A DNA stretch of 45,167 nt from Desulfobulbaceae bacterium (GCA_026987195.1 JALSNC010000117.1:1-45167), one strand, 5' to 3'; shown: positions 1 to 7,929, counted from the stretch's first letter. A program made the numbers and translations. Notes: generated by a model from the sequence alone, not told the origin.

Positions 1-498
1 TGCTAACCCGAGTGCCCAAGAGCGCCCAGGACCTGGTAGCCAGCCTGGTGCGCTCTATCTTTGCCCAGCCCAGCGCCGAGGAGGTCTGGGCCCAACATGG
101 CCGGGTGGTGGAGCAACTGGAGGGACGTTTCCCCCAGGCCGCGGAACTGCTGGCCGATGCGGCCGAGGACATCCTGGCCTTTACTGCCTTTCCCAAATCC
201 ATGTGGCGGCAGATATGGTCTAATAACCCTCAGGAGCGCCTCAACCGCGAGATAAGGCGCCGCACCGATGTGGTGGGTATCTTTCCCAACCGGGCCGCCA
301 TCATCAGGCTGGTGGGCGCGGTGCTGGCAGAGCAAAACGACGAGTGGACAATAGCCCGAAGGTACATGTCGCTTGAGGCGCTGGAACGAGCACAAGACGG
401 ACAAATCGAAAAAAGGGAAAACAAGAGCATCAAGCAGATCGCTGCTTGATCATATCAGGATGGCTCAATGGCGATACACCACTTGACTGGACGTGGCC
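1..498 (+). mobile_element. Right end of an IS256-family insertion sequence (partial)
   Basis: This is the 3' part of an insertion sequence whose left part lies outside the window. It holds the transposase tail and about 50 bases of terminal sequence. The stretch at 473-498 (ACACCACTTGACTGGACG at its core) resembles the ends of many IS256-family elements. No second inverted repeat is visible, so the exact boundary and any target duplication cannot be set. It marks the left limit of the prophage-like region or a later insertion beside it. Confidence 0.7.
3..449 (+). CDS. IS256/Mutator-family transposase, C-terminal fragment
   Basis: The frame is open from the left edge, so only the last 148 codons are seen. 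The Mutator-family signature is clear: ERLNREIRRRTDVVGIFPN near the middle, followed by AVLAEQNDEW and RRYMSLE. In this family the Glu-containing ERLN..E segment belongs to the catalytic DDE domain. The first two catalytic Asp residues would lie outside the window. The frame is intact to its stop, so there is no sign of decay in the visible part. It has no functional link to the phage genes to its right. Confidence 0.9.
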   Translation, partial: LTRVPKSAQDLVASLVRSIFAQPSAEEVWAQHGRVVEQLEGRFPQAAELLADAAEDILAFTAFPKSMWRQIWSNNPQERLNREIRRRTDVVGIFPNRAAIIRLVGAVLAEQNDEWTIARRYMSLEALERAQDGQIEKRENKSIKQIAA

Positions 499-560
499 AA
501 ACGCCTTGATAGTTCCGGCCACCGAAGCCTTCATTCACAGGCGGGTTAACGCTTTGAGAC

Positions 561-584
561 GCCGCCGGAGAACGAGCCGGCGGC
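561..584. other. Perfect 8-bp hairpin upstream of the integration operon
   Basis: GCCGCCGG and CCGGCGGC form a perfect 8-bp stem around an 8-base loop, 36 bases before the DUF2924 start codon. There is no T-run, so it is not a standard intrinsic terminator. It could be a transcription barrier after the IS element or a leader structure. I see no -35/-10 pair of quality in 450-619. Confidence 0.4.
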
Positions 585-619
585 AAGGATGAACAGCCAT
601 TACGAAAGGAGGTTTTCGG

Positions 620-1165
620 ATGAACACAGAGACTTACGAGGAGATCCAGGCATTGGCCAGAATGACCGTTGGAGAACTCAAGGACAAGTACCTGGAGGTC
701 TTCGGCGAGGAAACACGGTCCTGCCACAAGGAGTTCCTACGCAAGCGGATCGCCTGGCGGTTGCAGGCCCTGTCGGAGGGAGACCTCTCCGAGCGAGCCC
801 GCCGCCGGGCCGCGGAACTGGCCAACGATGCCGACCTGAGAATCCGCACACCCCGCGACCCGTTCAAACACGGATCAGCAGAGGTGCACAGCCGGACGAC
901 GACCGGCACGCTCAACTCTCCACGTGACCCCCGCCTGCCCCTCCCCGGCACGCTGCTCGTCCGGGAGTTCCGGGGCAAAACCATCGTGGTCAAGGTTCTC
1001 GACGAGGGGTTCGAGTACGACAACCAGCGTTACAAGTCTCTCTCCGCCATCGCCCGAAAGGTGACGGGAAGCAAGTGGAACGGCTTCCTCTTCTTCGGCC
1101 TGGCAGGCGGCAAGACCACGAAAGGCGCGCCGGCTGAAACCGGTGAAAGGAGGAAGAATGAATGA
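620..1165 (+). CDS. DUF2924 family protein, partner of the serine recombinase
   Basis: This 181-residue protein opens the integration operon. AAAGGAGG ends seven bases before the ATG. The N-terminal part (TVGELKDKYLEVFGEE...HKEFLRKRIAWRLQ, residues 16-52) and the C-terminal part (PGTLLVREFRGKTIVVKVLDEGFEY, then SAIARKVTGSKWNG) match what I know of DUF2924. That family is usually found beside large serine recombinases in mobile elements. The C-terminal half suggests a small DNA-associated fold of the RAMA type; this is inference. Its stop overlaps the recombinase start by 4 bases (ATGA), so the two are probably translated together. A role as accessory factor or directionality control is possible but unproven. 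Confidence 0.8.
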   Translation: MNTETYEEIQALARMTVGELKDKYLEVFGEETRSCHKEFLRKRIAWRLQALSEGDLSERARRRAAELANDADLRIRTPRDPFKHGSAEVHSRTTTGTLNSPRDPRLPLPGTLLVREFRGKTIVVKVLDEGFEYDNQRYKSLSAIARKVTGSKWNGFLFFGLAGGKTTKGAPAETGERRKNE

Positions 1166-2739
1166 ACACGGCTCAGAATAACAAGAATGGAACCATCCGC
1201 TGCGCCATCTACACCCGCAAATCCACGGATGAGGGACTCGAGCAGGAATTCAACAGCCTGGACGCCCAGAGAGAATCGGCGGAGGCCTATATCGCCAGCC
1301 AGAGGCATGAAGGTTGGGTCTGCCTGCCCGACCGCTACGACGACGGCGGCTTTACCGGCGGCAACATGGAGCGTCCGGCGCTCAAACGGCTCCTGGCCGA
1401 CATCGAAGCCGGTGAGATCGACTGCGTGGTCGTCTACAAGGTGGACCGCCTGAGCCGTTCGCTGCTCGACTTCGCCCGCATCATGGAAACCTTCGAAAGG
1501 CACGGTGTCAGCTTCGTTTCCGTCACCCAGCAGTTCAATACGACGAGTTCCATGGGCAGGCTCACCCTGAACATCCTGCTGTCCTTCGCCCAGTTCGAGC
1601 GGGAGATCATCTCCGAGCGCACGCGGGACAAGATGGCGGCTGCCCGCAAGAAAGGCAAGTGGGTCGGCGGTGTGCCGGTGCTGGGTTACGACGTCGACCC
1701 TCGCGGCGGCCGCCTGCTCGTCAACGAGAGGGAAGCCGTTCGGGTGCGCGCCATCTACGAGCTCTATCTCGAGCACCAGGCCCTCCTCCCGGTCGTGCAG
1801 GAGATCGACCGCCGCGGATGGCGAACCAAGCGTTGGGTCACGAAGAAGGGATGCGAGCGTGGCGGCAAGCCTTTCACCAAGAGCAGCCTCTTCCGCCTTC
1901 TCACCAACATCATCTACACCGGCAAGGTGAATTACAAAGGGGTGGTCTATCCCGGCGAGCACGACCAGATCGTGGATACGGAAACCTGGACCCAAGTCCA
2001 GGACCTCTTGAGGAAGAACGTCCGCAACGGCGGGAAGGAAGTGCGGAACAAGTACGGGGCGCTGCTCAAGGGACTTCTCTACTGCATACCCTGTGGAACG
2101 GCCATGATGCATACCTATACCAAGAAGAACGGCAAGCGCTACCGCTACTACGTGTGCTTGAACGCCCAGCAGCGTGGATGGGCGGCCTGCCCCACGAAGT
2201 CCCTCAACGCACACGAGATCGAAACGTTCGTGGTGGAACATCTCCGCGGCATCGGTTCCAACAAAGAGATCATCGCGGAGACCGTAAGGCGGCTTCGAGC
2301 CAGGAGCGAGAAGCGGCTGGAGGAGCTATACAGCGAACGCCGCGCCGTGGAAAGAGTGCTGAAGCGTCTCCATGCCAGGCTGCGGAAACTCGCCGGCGAA
2401 TCCTGGAAGAGCATTTCAAGCACTCAGTTGACGACAGACCAGTTGGCGGACTTGCATGACCAGATTCGCAACAACGAACAACGGATGACGACGATCCAGG
2501 AAGAAGTCATCGCCCTGCAGCGGGAAACGGTGGATGAAGAGGACGTGACCCGGGCCCTATCGGCCTTCAACCCGGTATGGGAATCGCTGAGCGTTCGGGA
2601 ACAGGCCCGGATCATCCATCTTCTCATCGAGCGTATTGGATACGACGGCAGGGACGGGAAGGTGACGGTGACTTTTCGCTCCCTCGGCATCAAGGAACTC
2701 TGCACGAGGGTCCAGTCATCCGGTGAGGAGATCTTATGA
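1162..2739 (+). CDS. Large serine recombinase (site-specific integrase)
   Basis: This 525-residue protein has the full large-serine-recombinase layout. The resolvase-type catalytic domain covers about residues 12-165, with the nucleophile Ser in YTRKSTDEG and the conserved KVDRLSRS and FAQFEREIISERT motifs. The recombinase DNA-binding domain follows at about 170-290. A zinc ribbon comes next (LYCIPCG, later VCLN and ACPTKS), and then a coiled-coil-rich C-terminus at about 380-500. Family members cut both att sites through a 5' phosphoserine and rotate subunits to integrate or excise. The length is normal and the frame intact. It is the likely integrase of the element. The attachment site is not identifiable here because the host junctions are not recognisable. 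Confidence 0.93.
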   Translation: MNTAQNNKNGTIRCAIYTRKSTDEGLEQEFNSLDAQRESAEAYIASQRHEGWVCLPDRYDDGGFTGGNMERPALKRLLADIEAGEIDCVVVYKVDRLSRSLLDFARIMETFERHGVSFVSVTQQFNTTSSMGRLTLNILLSFAQFEREIISERTRDKMAAARKKGKWVGGVPVLGYDVDPRGGRLLVNEREAVRVRAIYELYLEHQALLPVVQEIDRRGWRTKRWVTKKGCERGGKPFTKSSLFRLLTNIIYTGKVNYKGVVYPGEHDQIVDTETWTQVQDLLRKNVRNGGKEVRNKYGALLKGLLYCIPCGTAMMHTYTKKNGKRYRYYVCLNAQQRGWAACPTKSLNAHEIETFVVEHLRGIGSNKEIIAETVRRLRARSEKRLEELYSERRAVERVLKRLHARLRKLAGESWKSISSTQLTTDQLADLHDQIRNNEQRMTTIQEEVIALQRETVDEEDVTRALSAFNPVWESLSVREQARIIHLLIERIGYDGRDGKVTVTFRSLGIKELCTRVQSSGEEIL

Positions 2740-3185
2740 TGAGGATAGATCAACCTGCTGAAGTCGCACCTGGGTCAGGCGGCATTGAAGTGACCTGGAC
2801 CTTCCGGCCCAGAAACAACGGCGGGAAGAGCAAAGACGACTCGAGCGACAAAACACGTGATATTGAACCGGGCAATATCCCTCGGGTCTCGCGCCTCATG
2901 GCACTTGCAATCAAGTTCGACGGCCTCGTGCGCCGCGGTGAGGTGCGGGACTACGCCGACCTCGCCCGGCTGGGTTACGTGACCCGGGCCCGCATCACGC
3001 AGATCATGAACCTCCTCAACCTGGCGCCCGACATCCAGGAGGAGATCCTGTTCCTGCCCAGGACCGTGAAGGGCCGCGACCCGATCCGCGAGCGGGACGT
3101 CCGCCCCATCGCCGCCGTCCCCCATTGGAACCGCCAGCGCAAGATGTGGAAGGCGCTTCTCAAGGAACGGATGCCAAACCGGTAG
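2736..3185 (+). CDS. Small HTH-like protein linked to the recombinase
   Basis: This 149-residue protein starts within the recombinase stop (ATGA overlap), forming the third gene of the integration operon. The central part (SRLMALAIKFDGLVRRGEVRDYADLARLGYVTRARITQIMNLLNL) is strongly helix-turn-helix-like, resembling the KorB/ParB type. The last 50 residues are basic and rich in Arg and Trp. I know such proteins as frequent neighbours of DUF2924/recombinase pairs, but not their function. DNA binding in control of integration is the natural guess. The N-terminal 45 residues are polar and probably disordered. Confidence 0.7.
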   Translation: MMRIDQPAEVAPGSGGIEVTWTFRPRNNGGKSKDDSSDKTRDIEPGNIPRVSRLMALAIKFDGLVRRGEVRDYADLARLGYVTRARITQIMNLLNLAPDIQEEILFLPRTVKGRDPIRERDVRPIAAVPHWNRQRKMWKALLKERMPNR

Positions 3186-3268
3186 ATCGCGGTTGTTCCA
3201 AGACCCTCGCTCGCCAGGAAAGGCTCTCTCTTCTCCCTCCGCCTTCCTCCTTGAGACAAGCTATCACT

Positions 3269-3282
3269 CCGAAATATTTCGG
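3269..3282. promoter_or_regulatory. 14-bp perfect palindrome before the LexA-type gene
   Basis: CCGAAATATTTCGG is a perfect 14-bp palindrome. Its last base lies 18 bp before the -35 hexamer of the promoter at 3300-3328. It is a candidate operator, possibly for self-binding of the LexA-type repressor. It could instead be a weak terminator of the upstream operon, since TTTTT follows at 3292-3296. Nothing else is recognisable in 3186-3260, which is pyrimidine-rich. Confidence 0.5.
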
Positions 3283-3299
3283 GAAGCCTCGTTTTTCAT

Positions 3300-3328
3300 T
3301 TGACCTGATGTATGGTCGCCAGTATAAT
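3300..3328 (+). promoter_or_regulatory. Sigma70-type promoter of the repressor operon
   Basis: TTGACC (3300-3305) and a perfect TATAAT (3323-3328) are separated by 17 bases. This is the best housekeeping-type promoter on the plus strand of the window. Transcription would start near 3335, about 60 bases before the TTG start of the repressor. It would let the host polymerase express the repressor and the two following genes in the lysogen. Confidence 0.85.
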
Positions 3329-3396
3329 ATGGTATTCGTGGCCGCGGTACGCCTGCGCCCCGCGGTCCGGTTCGTTCATCAAGGAGAGGTGGAACG

Positions 3397-4137
3397 TTGC
3401 CCTTGGCAAGAACGGTCGACATAAGGACGAGAGTCATGAAGTCTAAACGGACGAAGGGTCCTGCCAAGCGAAGGAAGGGCGGTCCCGGGCGGCGTCCCAT
3501 CACCAGCATAACCGAGCACCAGCGACGGACGCTGAGGGAGATCCGGGACTACATCGCCCGCAAGGGCTACCCGCCGACGATCCAGGAACTCGCCGAGATA
3601 CTCGGCATCACCCATGCGAGCACGCATGCCCAGGTCAGCCAGCTCGTCCGCAAGGGCTACTTGAGACGCGAGCCCCGCAAGGCCCGGGGACTCGCAGTGG
3701 TCCGCGAGCCGGAAGACGAGATCGCGGACCTCATCCCCGTCCCCATCCTTGGAAGGGTAGCGGCCGGGCAACCTCTCTTCGCCGAAGAGAACGTCATCGG
3801 CGAGGTGCTGGTGGAAGGCCGGGTCGCCTCGCGGGGGCGCTGTTTCGCCCTCGAGGTCGACGGAGACAGCATGGTCGAGGCCGGTATCCACGAGGGCGAC
3901 ATCGTCATCGTGCGGCAGCAGCCCGTGGCCGAGAGCGGAGATATCGTGGTGGCCCTTCTCGGCGACGAGGCGACGGTGAAGCGTCTCTACATCCGAGAGG
4001 AAAGGATCGAACTCAGGCCCGAGAACCCAAAGTATCAACCGATCCCAATTGGCCCCGGGGATGATCTCCGCATCCTGGGGAAGGTGGTGGCGGTCAGGCA
4101 TAAAAGTGGCCCGGCCAATGTGATGCCGCGGAGATAA
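3397..4137 (+). CDS. LexA-type self-cleaving transcriptional repressor
   Basis: This 246-residue repressor has a LexA winged-helix domain (about 37-100, with TIQELAEILG and AQVSQLVRKGYL) and an S24 peptidase domain. The cleavage bond is Ala123-Gly124 (RVAAGQPL), the nucleophile is Ser158 (DGDSMV) and the general base is Lys195 (ATVKRL). The Gly-to-Ser and Ser-to-Lys distances (34 and 37) equal those of E. coli LexA, so RecA-stimulated self-cleavage is expected. In a prophage it is the likely lysogeny or SOS switch. I chose the TTG at 3397 because AAGGAGAGG lies seven bases before it; the ATG at 3436 is also possible. The basic N-terminal 35 residues are longer than in usual LexA. It precedes two unknown genes under the same promoter. 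Confidence 0.9.
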   Translation: MPLARTVDIRTRVMKSKRTKGPAKRRKGGPGRRPITSITEHQRRTLREIRDYIARKGYPPTIQELAEILGITHASTHAQVSQLVRKGYLRREPRKARGLAVVREPEDEIADLIPVPILGRVAAGQPLFAEENVIGEVLVEGRVASRGRCFALEVDGDSMVEAGIHEGDIVIVRQQPVAESGDIVVALLGDEATVKRLYIREERIELRPENPKYQPIPIGPGDDLRILGKVVAVRHKSGPANVMPRR

Positions 4138-4174
4138 AAAGGAGGCGCCTGGCATAGGAGGAAAGGAACGGCAG

Positions 4175-5425
4175 GTGATGACGCAGACATTCGCCGAAGT
4201 GATGGAACGTTTGGGAGCGCCGCCGCCCGCCTTCTGGGAGAACGACCTGGAGATGGGGCTGGAGCATTTCTTCGCCCGTTCCAGGCGGGACGGCTTCATG
4301 GACGAGTGGGTCGGCCGGCGCACCGGGCGGCAAGTGAACGTCTTGTGCATGAACCTCGGCCTGGACGGGGCGGGTTCCGTCCGCAGCAAGAAGGACAGCC
4401 TGCGGTCCTGCGACGACGAGCTCCTGCCGTACCTTCTCGTGGACCAGTTCGCCAAGTACAAGTCGAAGATCGCCACCATTGACTTCGCCAAGGGAGTCCT
4501 CGCCGACGACGTGCTCGAGACCTGCCGGAAGAACGAGGAGGACTTCGACACTACGGCCTTGCTTTTCGCCATCTACCACAACAGCTGGTCGGACCTGCGG
4601 CTCGTCTTCCACCTGGACAAGATCCACAAGAGCGGCTTCGCCCGCATGAAGCTCAAGGACATGGTCCGTCGCCCCCGGCGGAACTTCGAGGAGTTCCTTC
4701 AGCCGGAGACGGTGAAGGAAATCCTCGATGCTTTCGACAAGGCGAAGGGTGACGGGCGCACCAGCGAGTTCAAGAACGTAGTGATCCACAACGGCCACCA
4801 TCTCGTCTTCATCCGCCGGGCGGAGCGCCCGGACCTCGTGCTCCGGGCGGGCGGCGTGGTCCACGGCTACCGGCCGGAATGGATCATCCTCGATTTCGCG
4901 GACGGCGCGAAGCGCGTGAACATTTCCTCGGTGAGTGTCAGTATCCCGCTCGAGATAGCCAACCGCCTCGCTTCCGGCTACTTCGGCAGGTCGTGCGAGT
5001 ACGAGAACGAGAGCAAGGTCACCTACGCCAAGCAGCTGGAGCGGTTCCTGGATATCCTGCGCAAGCAGAAGACCGGGGAGCTCCTGCTCGTAGAGGTGGT
5101 CGTGCTGAATTCCCCGCTGGAAGGTTCCCCCAAGATAAAGATCACGGATCCCGATTCGCACCCCATCGGCGATGCCATCGGGCACTTCGAGAAAGCTGTT
5201 GGGGGGATCCTCTCCGAAATCGAGAACATCGAAAGCATCAAGGTCTACTACCGCAAGAAGCGCGTCAGCCTGATCTTCGAGAAGGTGGAAGGCGCGGACG
5301 ACGAGTACGTGGTTCGCTACTCCGACCACAGGCTGAACGCCATGGAGCGGCGTTCGTTCGAAGACCACTTGAGGGACGTCCATGGCATCCCGGTCCTGTC
5401 GACGGAAAAGCGGTTCAAGCGTTGA
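4175..5425 (+). CDS. Unrecognised protein in the LexA-type operon
   Basis: About 416 residues; start GTG 4175 or ATG 4178, 37-40 bases after the repressor. I do not recognise a family. The N-terminal half is acidic and helical (FAEVMERLG, FWENDLEMGLEHFFARSRRDGF). There is a His-rich segment, VVIHNGHHLVFIRRAERPDLVL, near the middle, then a charged C-terminal third (EIENIESIKVYYRKKRVSLIFEKVEG) that looks like an alternating alpha/beta fold. There is no signal peptide or membrane segment. The next gene overlaps its end by 44 bases, so the two are likely coupled and may act as a pair. Position behind an SOS-type repressor suggests a lysogeny-expressed accessory function, for example exclusion or defence. 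That is inference only. Confidence 0.6.
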   Translation: MMTQTFAEVMERLGAPPPAFWENDLEMGLEHFFARSRRDGFMDEWVGRRTGRQVNVLCMNLGLDGAGSVRSKKDSLRSCDDELLPYLLVDQFAKYKSKIATIDFAKGVLADDVLETCRKNEEDFDTTALLFAIYHNSWSDLRLVFHLDKIHKSGFARMKLKDMVRRPRRNFEEFLQPETVKEILDAFDKAKGDGRTSEFKNVVIHNGHHLVFIRRAERPDLVLRAGGVVHGYRPEWIILDFADGAKRVNISSVSVSIPLEIANRLASGYFGRSCEYENESKVTYAKQLERFLDILRKQKTGELLLVEVVVLNSPLEGSPKIKITDPDSHPIGDAIGHFEKAVGGILSEIENIESIKVYYRKKRVSLIFEKVEGADDEYVVRYSDHRLNAMERRSFEDHLRDVHGIPVLSTEKRFKR

Positions 5426-6563
5426 CCGCGAGGAAGCCGCCAGGCTTCTCCGGGACGGCGCGGTCACCAGGGACCCTTCACCGGCCCTGCTCAAGGCGGC
5501 GAAGCGCCTCGAAAAGATCGGCCTGGTGGAGACGCGGATCCGGGAGTACGTGCTGTGCGCCGAGCCGAGAGACGCCGACTTTCCGCCGAGGAACCGGCAC
5601 TGCCGCGGGCGGATATACCTCAAGGACGGCCTCGATGAATCCGGCTACGAGTACCGCTGTCCCGAATGCGAGCGGCCGGTCTTCCCTGAACGACTCCGCA
5701 AGCGGCGCCACCAGGAATTGCACACCAAGGTTTCCCGCCAGGGGGTGGAATCGTACATCTCTTCGCAGCTCACGAGGCTCAAAGTAGGCATCAAGGAGAT
5801 CAGCGAGGCCGTCTACCGCGTGGACCTCGGCGACATGGGCGTGGTGGTGTGCATCGCGGACTACTGCGCCGAGGAGAAGTTCCTCACCCGCGACTGGGCG
5901 GCCACGCATCCAACCTGCTACATCGTGGTGAACCCGAAGGGCTTCGAGGAGCGCTTCCTGGAAGAGGAATGGCTGCGACGTGTCTCGCTGGCGGACGTGG
6001 TGTCCGGCGCGGCGGAGCTGGAGAAGGTCCTGCGTGAGCTGGCCGCATCCGGGCCTCCGCCTTCGGTCAGGAACGTATCGGTGCCGGTCTACACGAAGGG
6101 CCCGGCGCCGGTGGTGATCGAGCCCCTGCAACCATCCGTGAAAAACCGCCGGTTCGTCGTCGAGGTCGGTCCGAACGTCGTGCTCGTGGAGGGCGAGGTC
6201 GTCGTCGCCCCGCAGGCCGGCCCGCGATACGAGATCTTCCACATCCTCTGGAACCGGTTCCTCGATGACCTGAAGGAGGCTATCCCGCCGGAGCAACACG
6301 GACTCATCAACATCAGGGACCTGATAAAGGAGCTCGAGTCCCGCACGGGCAAGTACATCGAAGACGAGACGACCGTCCGTCGCACCATCAACCGCCTCCA
6401 GTCCGATATCGAGACCGCCGTGAAGAAGAAGCTCGGCCTGCCCATCGACCGGGAAGACATCGTCCAGACCTGCCGGTGGAAGGGCCAGGGCGAAGGCGAC
6501 TACGGGTACCGTATAAACCCCTTCACGGTGGCTGCGCGCCCCTACCAGGCCGACCGGTCCTGA
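5382..6563 (+). CDS. Unrecognised zinc-finger-like protein, partner of the preceding gene
   Basis: This 393-residue protein starts inside the preceding gene (ATG 5382, with GAGGG just upstream). Residues 14-60 look like a small winged helix (REEAARLLRDG...LLKAAKRLEKIGLVE). A possible metal site follows (HC at 73-74 and CPEC at 93-96). The middle (YISSQLTRLKVGIKEISEAVYRV, then MGVVVCIADYC and TCYIVVNPKGFEE) has alternating strands and helices that could be a nuclease-like or Rossmann-like core, but I cannot name catalytic residues. The C-terminal 110 residues (YEIFHILWNRFLDDLKEAI...TTVRRTINRLQSDIETAVKKKLGL) resemble an HTH or response-regulator-like DNA-binding domain. I do not recognise the family. 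Confidence 0.6.
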   Translation: MASRSCRRKSGSSVDREEAARLLRDGAVTRDPSPALLKAAKRLEKIGLVETRIREYVLCAEPRDADFPPRNRHCRGRIYLKDGLDESGYEYRCPECERPVFPERLRKRRHQELHTKVSRQGVESYISSQLTRLKVGIKEISEAVYRVDLGDMGVVVCIADYCAEEKFLTRDWAATHPTCYIVVNPKGFEERFLEEEWLRRVSLADVVSGAAELEKVLRELAASGPPPSVRNVSVPVYTKGPAPVVIEPLQPSVKNRRFVVEVGPNVVLVEGEVVVAPQAGPRYEIFHILWNRFLDDLKEAIPPEQHGLINIRDLIKELESRTGKYIEDETTVRRTINRLQSDIETAVKKKLGLPIDREDIVQTCRWKGQGEGDYGYRINPFTVAARPYQADRS

Positions 6564-6564
6564 A

Positions 6565-6687
6565 ACCTGTCTCGTTTTTCTTCAACCTGTCTCCTTCCCT
6601 GAATCCCTCCCCGGGCTTCCGCTTCCGCACGCCCGAATCCTTCCAGACTTCCCTTCCGACCTGTCTCATCCGCTTTTCACCTGTCCT
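6565..6687 (+). repeat. Two pairs of 20-bp-spaced ACCTGTCTC repeats in a pyrimidine-rich gap
   Basis: ACCTGTCTC occurs at 6565-6573, 6585-6593 and 6659-6667, with a one-base variant (ACCTGTCCT) at 6679-6687. Within each pair the spacing is exactly 20 bp, and the pairs are 94 bp apart. The surrounding 6564-6720 segment is strongly pyrimidine-rich on the plus strand and has no good ORF. The regular spacing puts the sites on one face of the helix, as expected for cooperative binding of a regulator or replication protein. It lies between the repressor operon and the sigma-factor region, so an operator role is the simplest reading. Confidence 0.6.
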
Positions 6688-6771
6688 CTAAATCCACCCT
6701 TCTGAAGGCGAAAATTCCCTCTGTTCAAAGGGTTACGTGACTTCCACGGCCCCATGAAACGGAGGTGAAGC

Positions 6772-7161
6772 ATGAAACAACACGTTCGTGGCGGCGGCCC
6801 CGGGAACGGTCTGAAGCCCGGGACCGGCCGCAGGGAAGAGGTCAGCAAGCGGAGCCTCTCCGCGCCGCGGAGACGCCTGCTGGAGCTGATGCAGGAGATC
6901 AACTTCGGGCGGATCGAGGGGCTGGCCGTGCGCGGCGGCGAGCCGGTGCTCGACCCGCCCCCGCGCGTGGTGCGCGAGATCAAGTTCGGCGGAGAAAACG
7001 GCCCGAGACGTGAGCTCGGGTCGGACGACTTCGCCCTGAAGGCCCAGGCGGTGGAGTTCTTCGCACACCTCAGCCGCCTCGGCGACGGAACGGTGGAGAT
7101 CCTCGAGATCAAGCACGGGCTCCCGTTCCGCATGAGCGTGGAAGAGGCGGTCCGGGCATAG
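6772..7161 (+). CDS. Conserved small protein of unknown function
   Basis: This 129-residue protein has GGAGG eight bases before its ATG. After a basic, Gly-rich N-terminus, the core reads RRRLLELMQEINFGRIEGLAVRGGEPVLDPPPRVVREIKFG (quoted in part: LMQEINFGRIEGL, DPPPRVVREIKFG). I have seen similar small proteins in bacterial and phage genomes without an assigned function. The C-terminal part (AQAVEFFAHLSRLGDGTVEILEIKHGLPF) suggests a compact alpha/beta fold. There is no membrane segment. It lies between the repeat region and the sigma-factor leader. Confidence 0.65.
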   Translation: MKQHVRGGGPGNGLKPGTGRREEVSKRSLSAPRRRLLELMQEINFGRIEGLAVRGGEPVLDPPPRVVREIKFGGENGPRRELGSDDFALKAQAVEFFAHLSRLGDGTVEILEIKHGLPFRMSVEEAVRA

Positions 7162-7218
7162 GGCCCGGGCCTGAACGTCAGTCACCAGACAACAGACTGG
7201 CCGCAGAGCGGAGGTCGT

Positions 7219-7335
7219 TGTGGGTGTCGCCAGAACCGGCGAACTCGCAATGCCTCCGCAAGCGACGGATAGGGCGGCCATCCCGGACAAGGTCGACACC
7301 CACACGAGCTCCTCCTCGGCCGCGAGGAGGCTCAG
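7219..7335 (+). promoter_or_regulatory. Structured leader with sequestered Shine-Dalgarno before the sigma gene
   Basis: Two nested structures are visible. TGTGGGTGTCG (7219-7229) pairs perfectly with CGACACCCACA (7294-7304), closing a 64-base loop. Just downstream, CCTCCTCG (7311-7318) pairs perfectly with CGAGGAGG (7323-7330) over a GCCG loop. The second stem buries the whole AGGAGG ribosome site, which lies five bases before the sigma start codon. Translation should be off unless the hairpin is opened. The loop between 7230 and 7293 can form further small stems. This is a candidate cis-regulatory RNA; no known riboswitch class is recognisable. Confidence 0.6.
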
Positions 7336-7923
7336 ATGGGTTTCGACAATCGCTACGAAGGGATCGACGAGTATGCAGTCCGGATCATCAAGCACAAGGC
7401 GAGGCAGCTGGTCGGCCGGGCCGGATTCACCGAGTCCGACCGCGAGGACCTGGAGCAGGAAATGATGCTCGACCTGCTCCGCCGCCTGCCCAAGTACAAC
7501 CCCGACAGGGCGCAGCGCAACACCTTCATCGCCCGCATCGTCGAGCACAAGGTCGCCACGATCATCGAGGCGCGCAAGGCCGGCATGCGGGACTACCGCC
7601 TCTGCACCTGCTCCCTCAACGACCGTCTGGAGGACGACGAGGGCGGCTCCATCGAACGGCTGGATACCATCGACCAGGAGGAGTACCTGCGCCGCACGGG
7701 CAAGCTGTCGCGCCCGGCAGCCGAGCTGCGGGATCTCTCCATAGACCTGGGGCGCGTCATCGCCTCGCTTCCCCCGGAGCTGCGCACCCTGTGCCAGCGC
7801 CTTCAGACGGAAAGCGTGACCGAGATCTCCCGCGACACCGGCGTCCCGCGGGGAACGATCTACGAGTCCATCAAGAAACTGCGCGCCATCTTCGAGGACG
7901 CCGGCCTCCGGGACTACCTGTGA
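7336..7923 (+). CDS. Phage-encoded sigma70-family RNA polymerase sigma factor
   Basis: This 195-residue protein has the two-domain layout of small alternative sigma factors. Region 2 is at about residues 15-85 (DREDLEQEMMLDLLRRLPKYN, NTFIARIVEHKVATIIEARKAG). Region 4 with its HTH is at about 135-190 (LPPELRTLCQRLQ, SVTEISRDTGVPRGTIYES, IKKLRAIF). A linker with RLDTIDQEEYLRRTG lies between. Such proteins bind core polymerase and redirect it to phage promoters. A specific bipartite motif begins seven bases after its stop and recurs before five other blocks, making it the likely master activator of the phage. Its ribosome site is hidden in a hairpin. A role as a non-sigma HTH regulator is less likely. 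Confidence 0.85.
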   Translation: MGFDNRYEGIDEYAVRIIKHKARQLVGRAGFTESDREDLEQEMMLDLLRRLPKYNPDRAQRNTFIARIVEHKVATIIEARKAGMRDYRLCTCSLNDRLEDDEGGSIERLDTIDQEEYLRRTGKLSRPAAELRDLSIDLGRVIASLPPELRTLCQRLQTESVTEISRDTGVPRGTIYESIKKLRAIFEDAGLRDYL

Positions 7924-7929
7924 TCGCCG

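Noticed and set aside
3169-3186. Seventh copy of the phage promoter motif (ACCGGTAG near 3177)
   Set aside because: It is the last Arg codon and stop of the HTH-like gene; no CCGAC lies 20 bases upstream and the GGTA end is missing.
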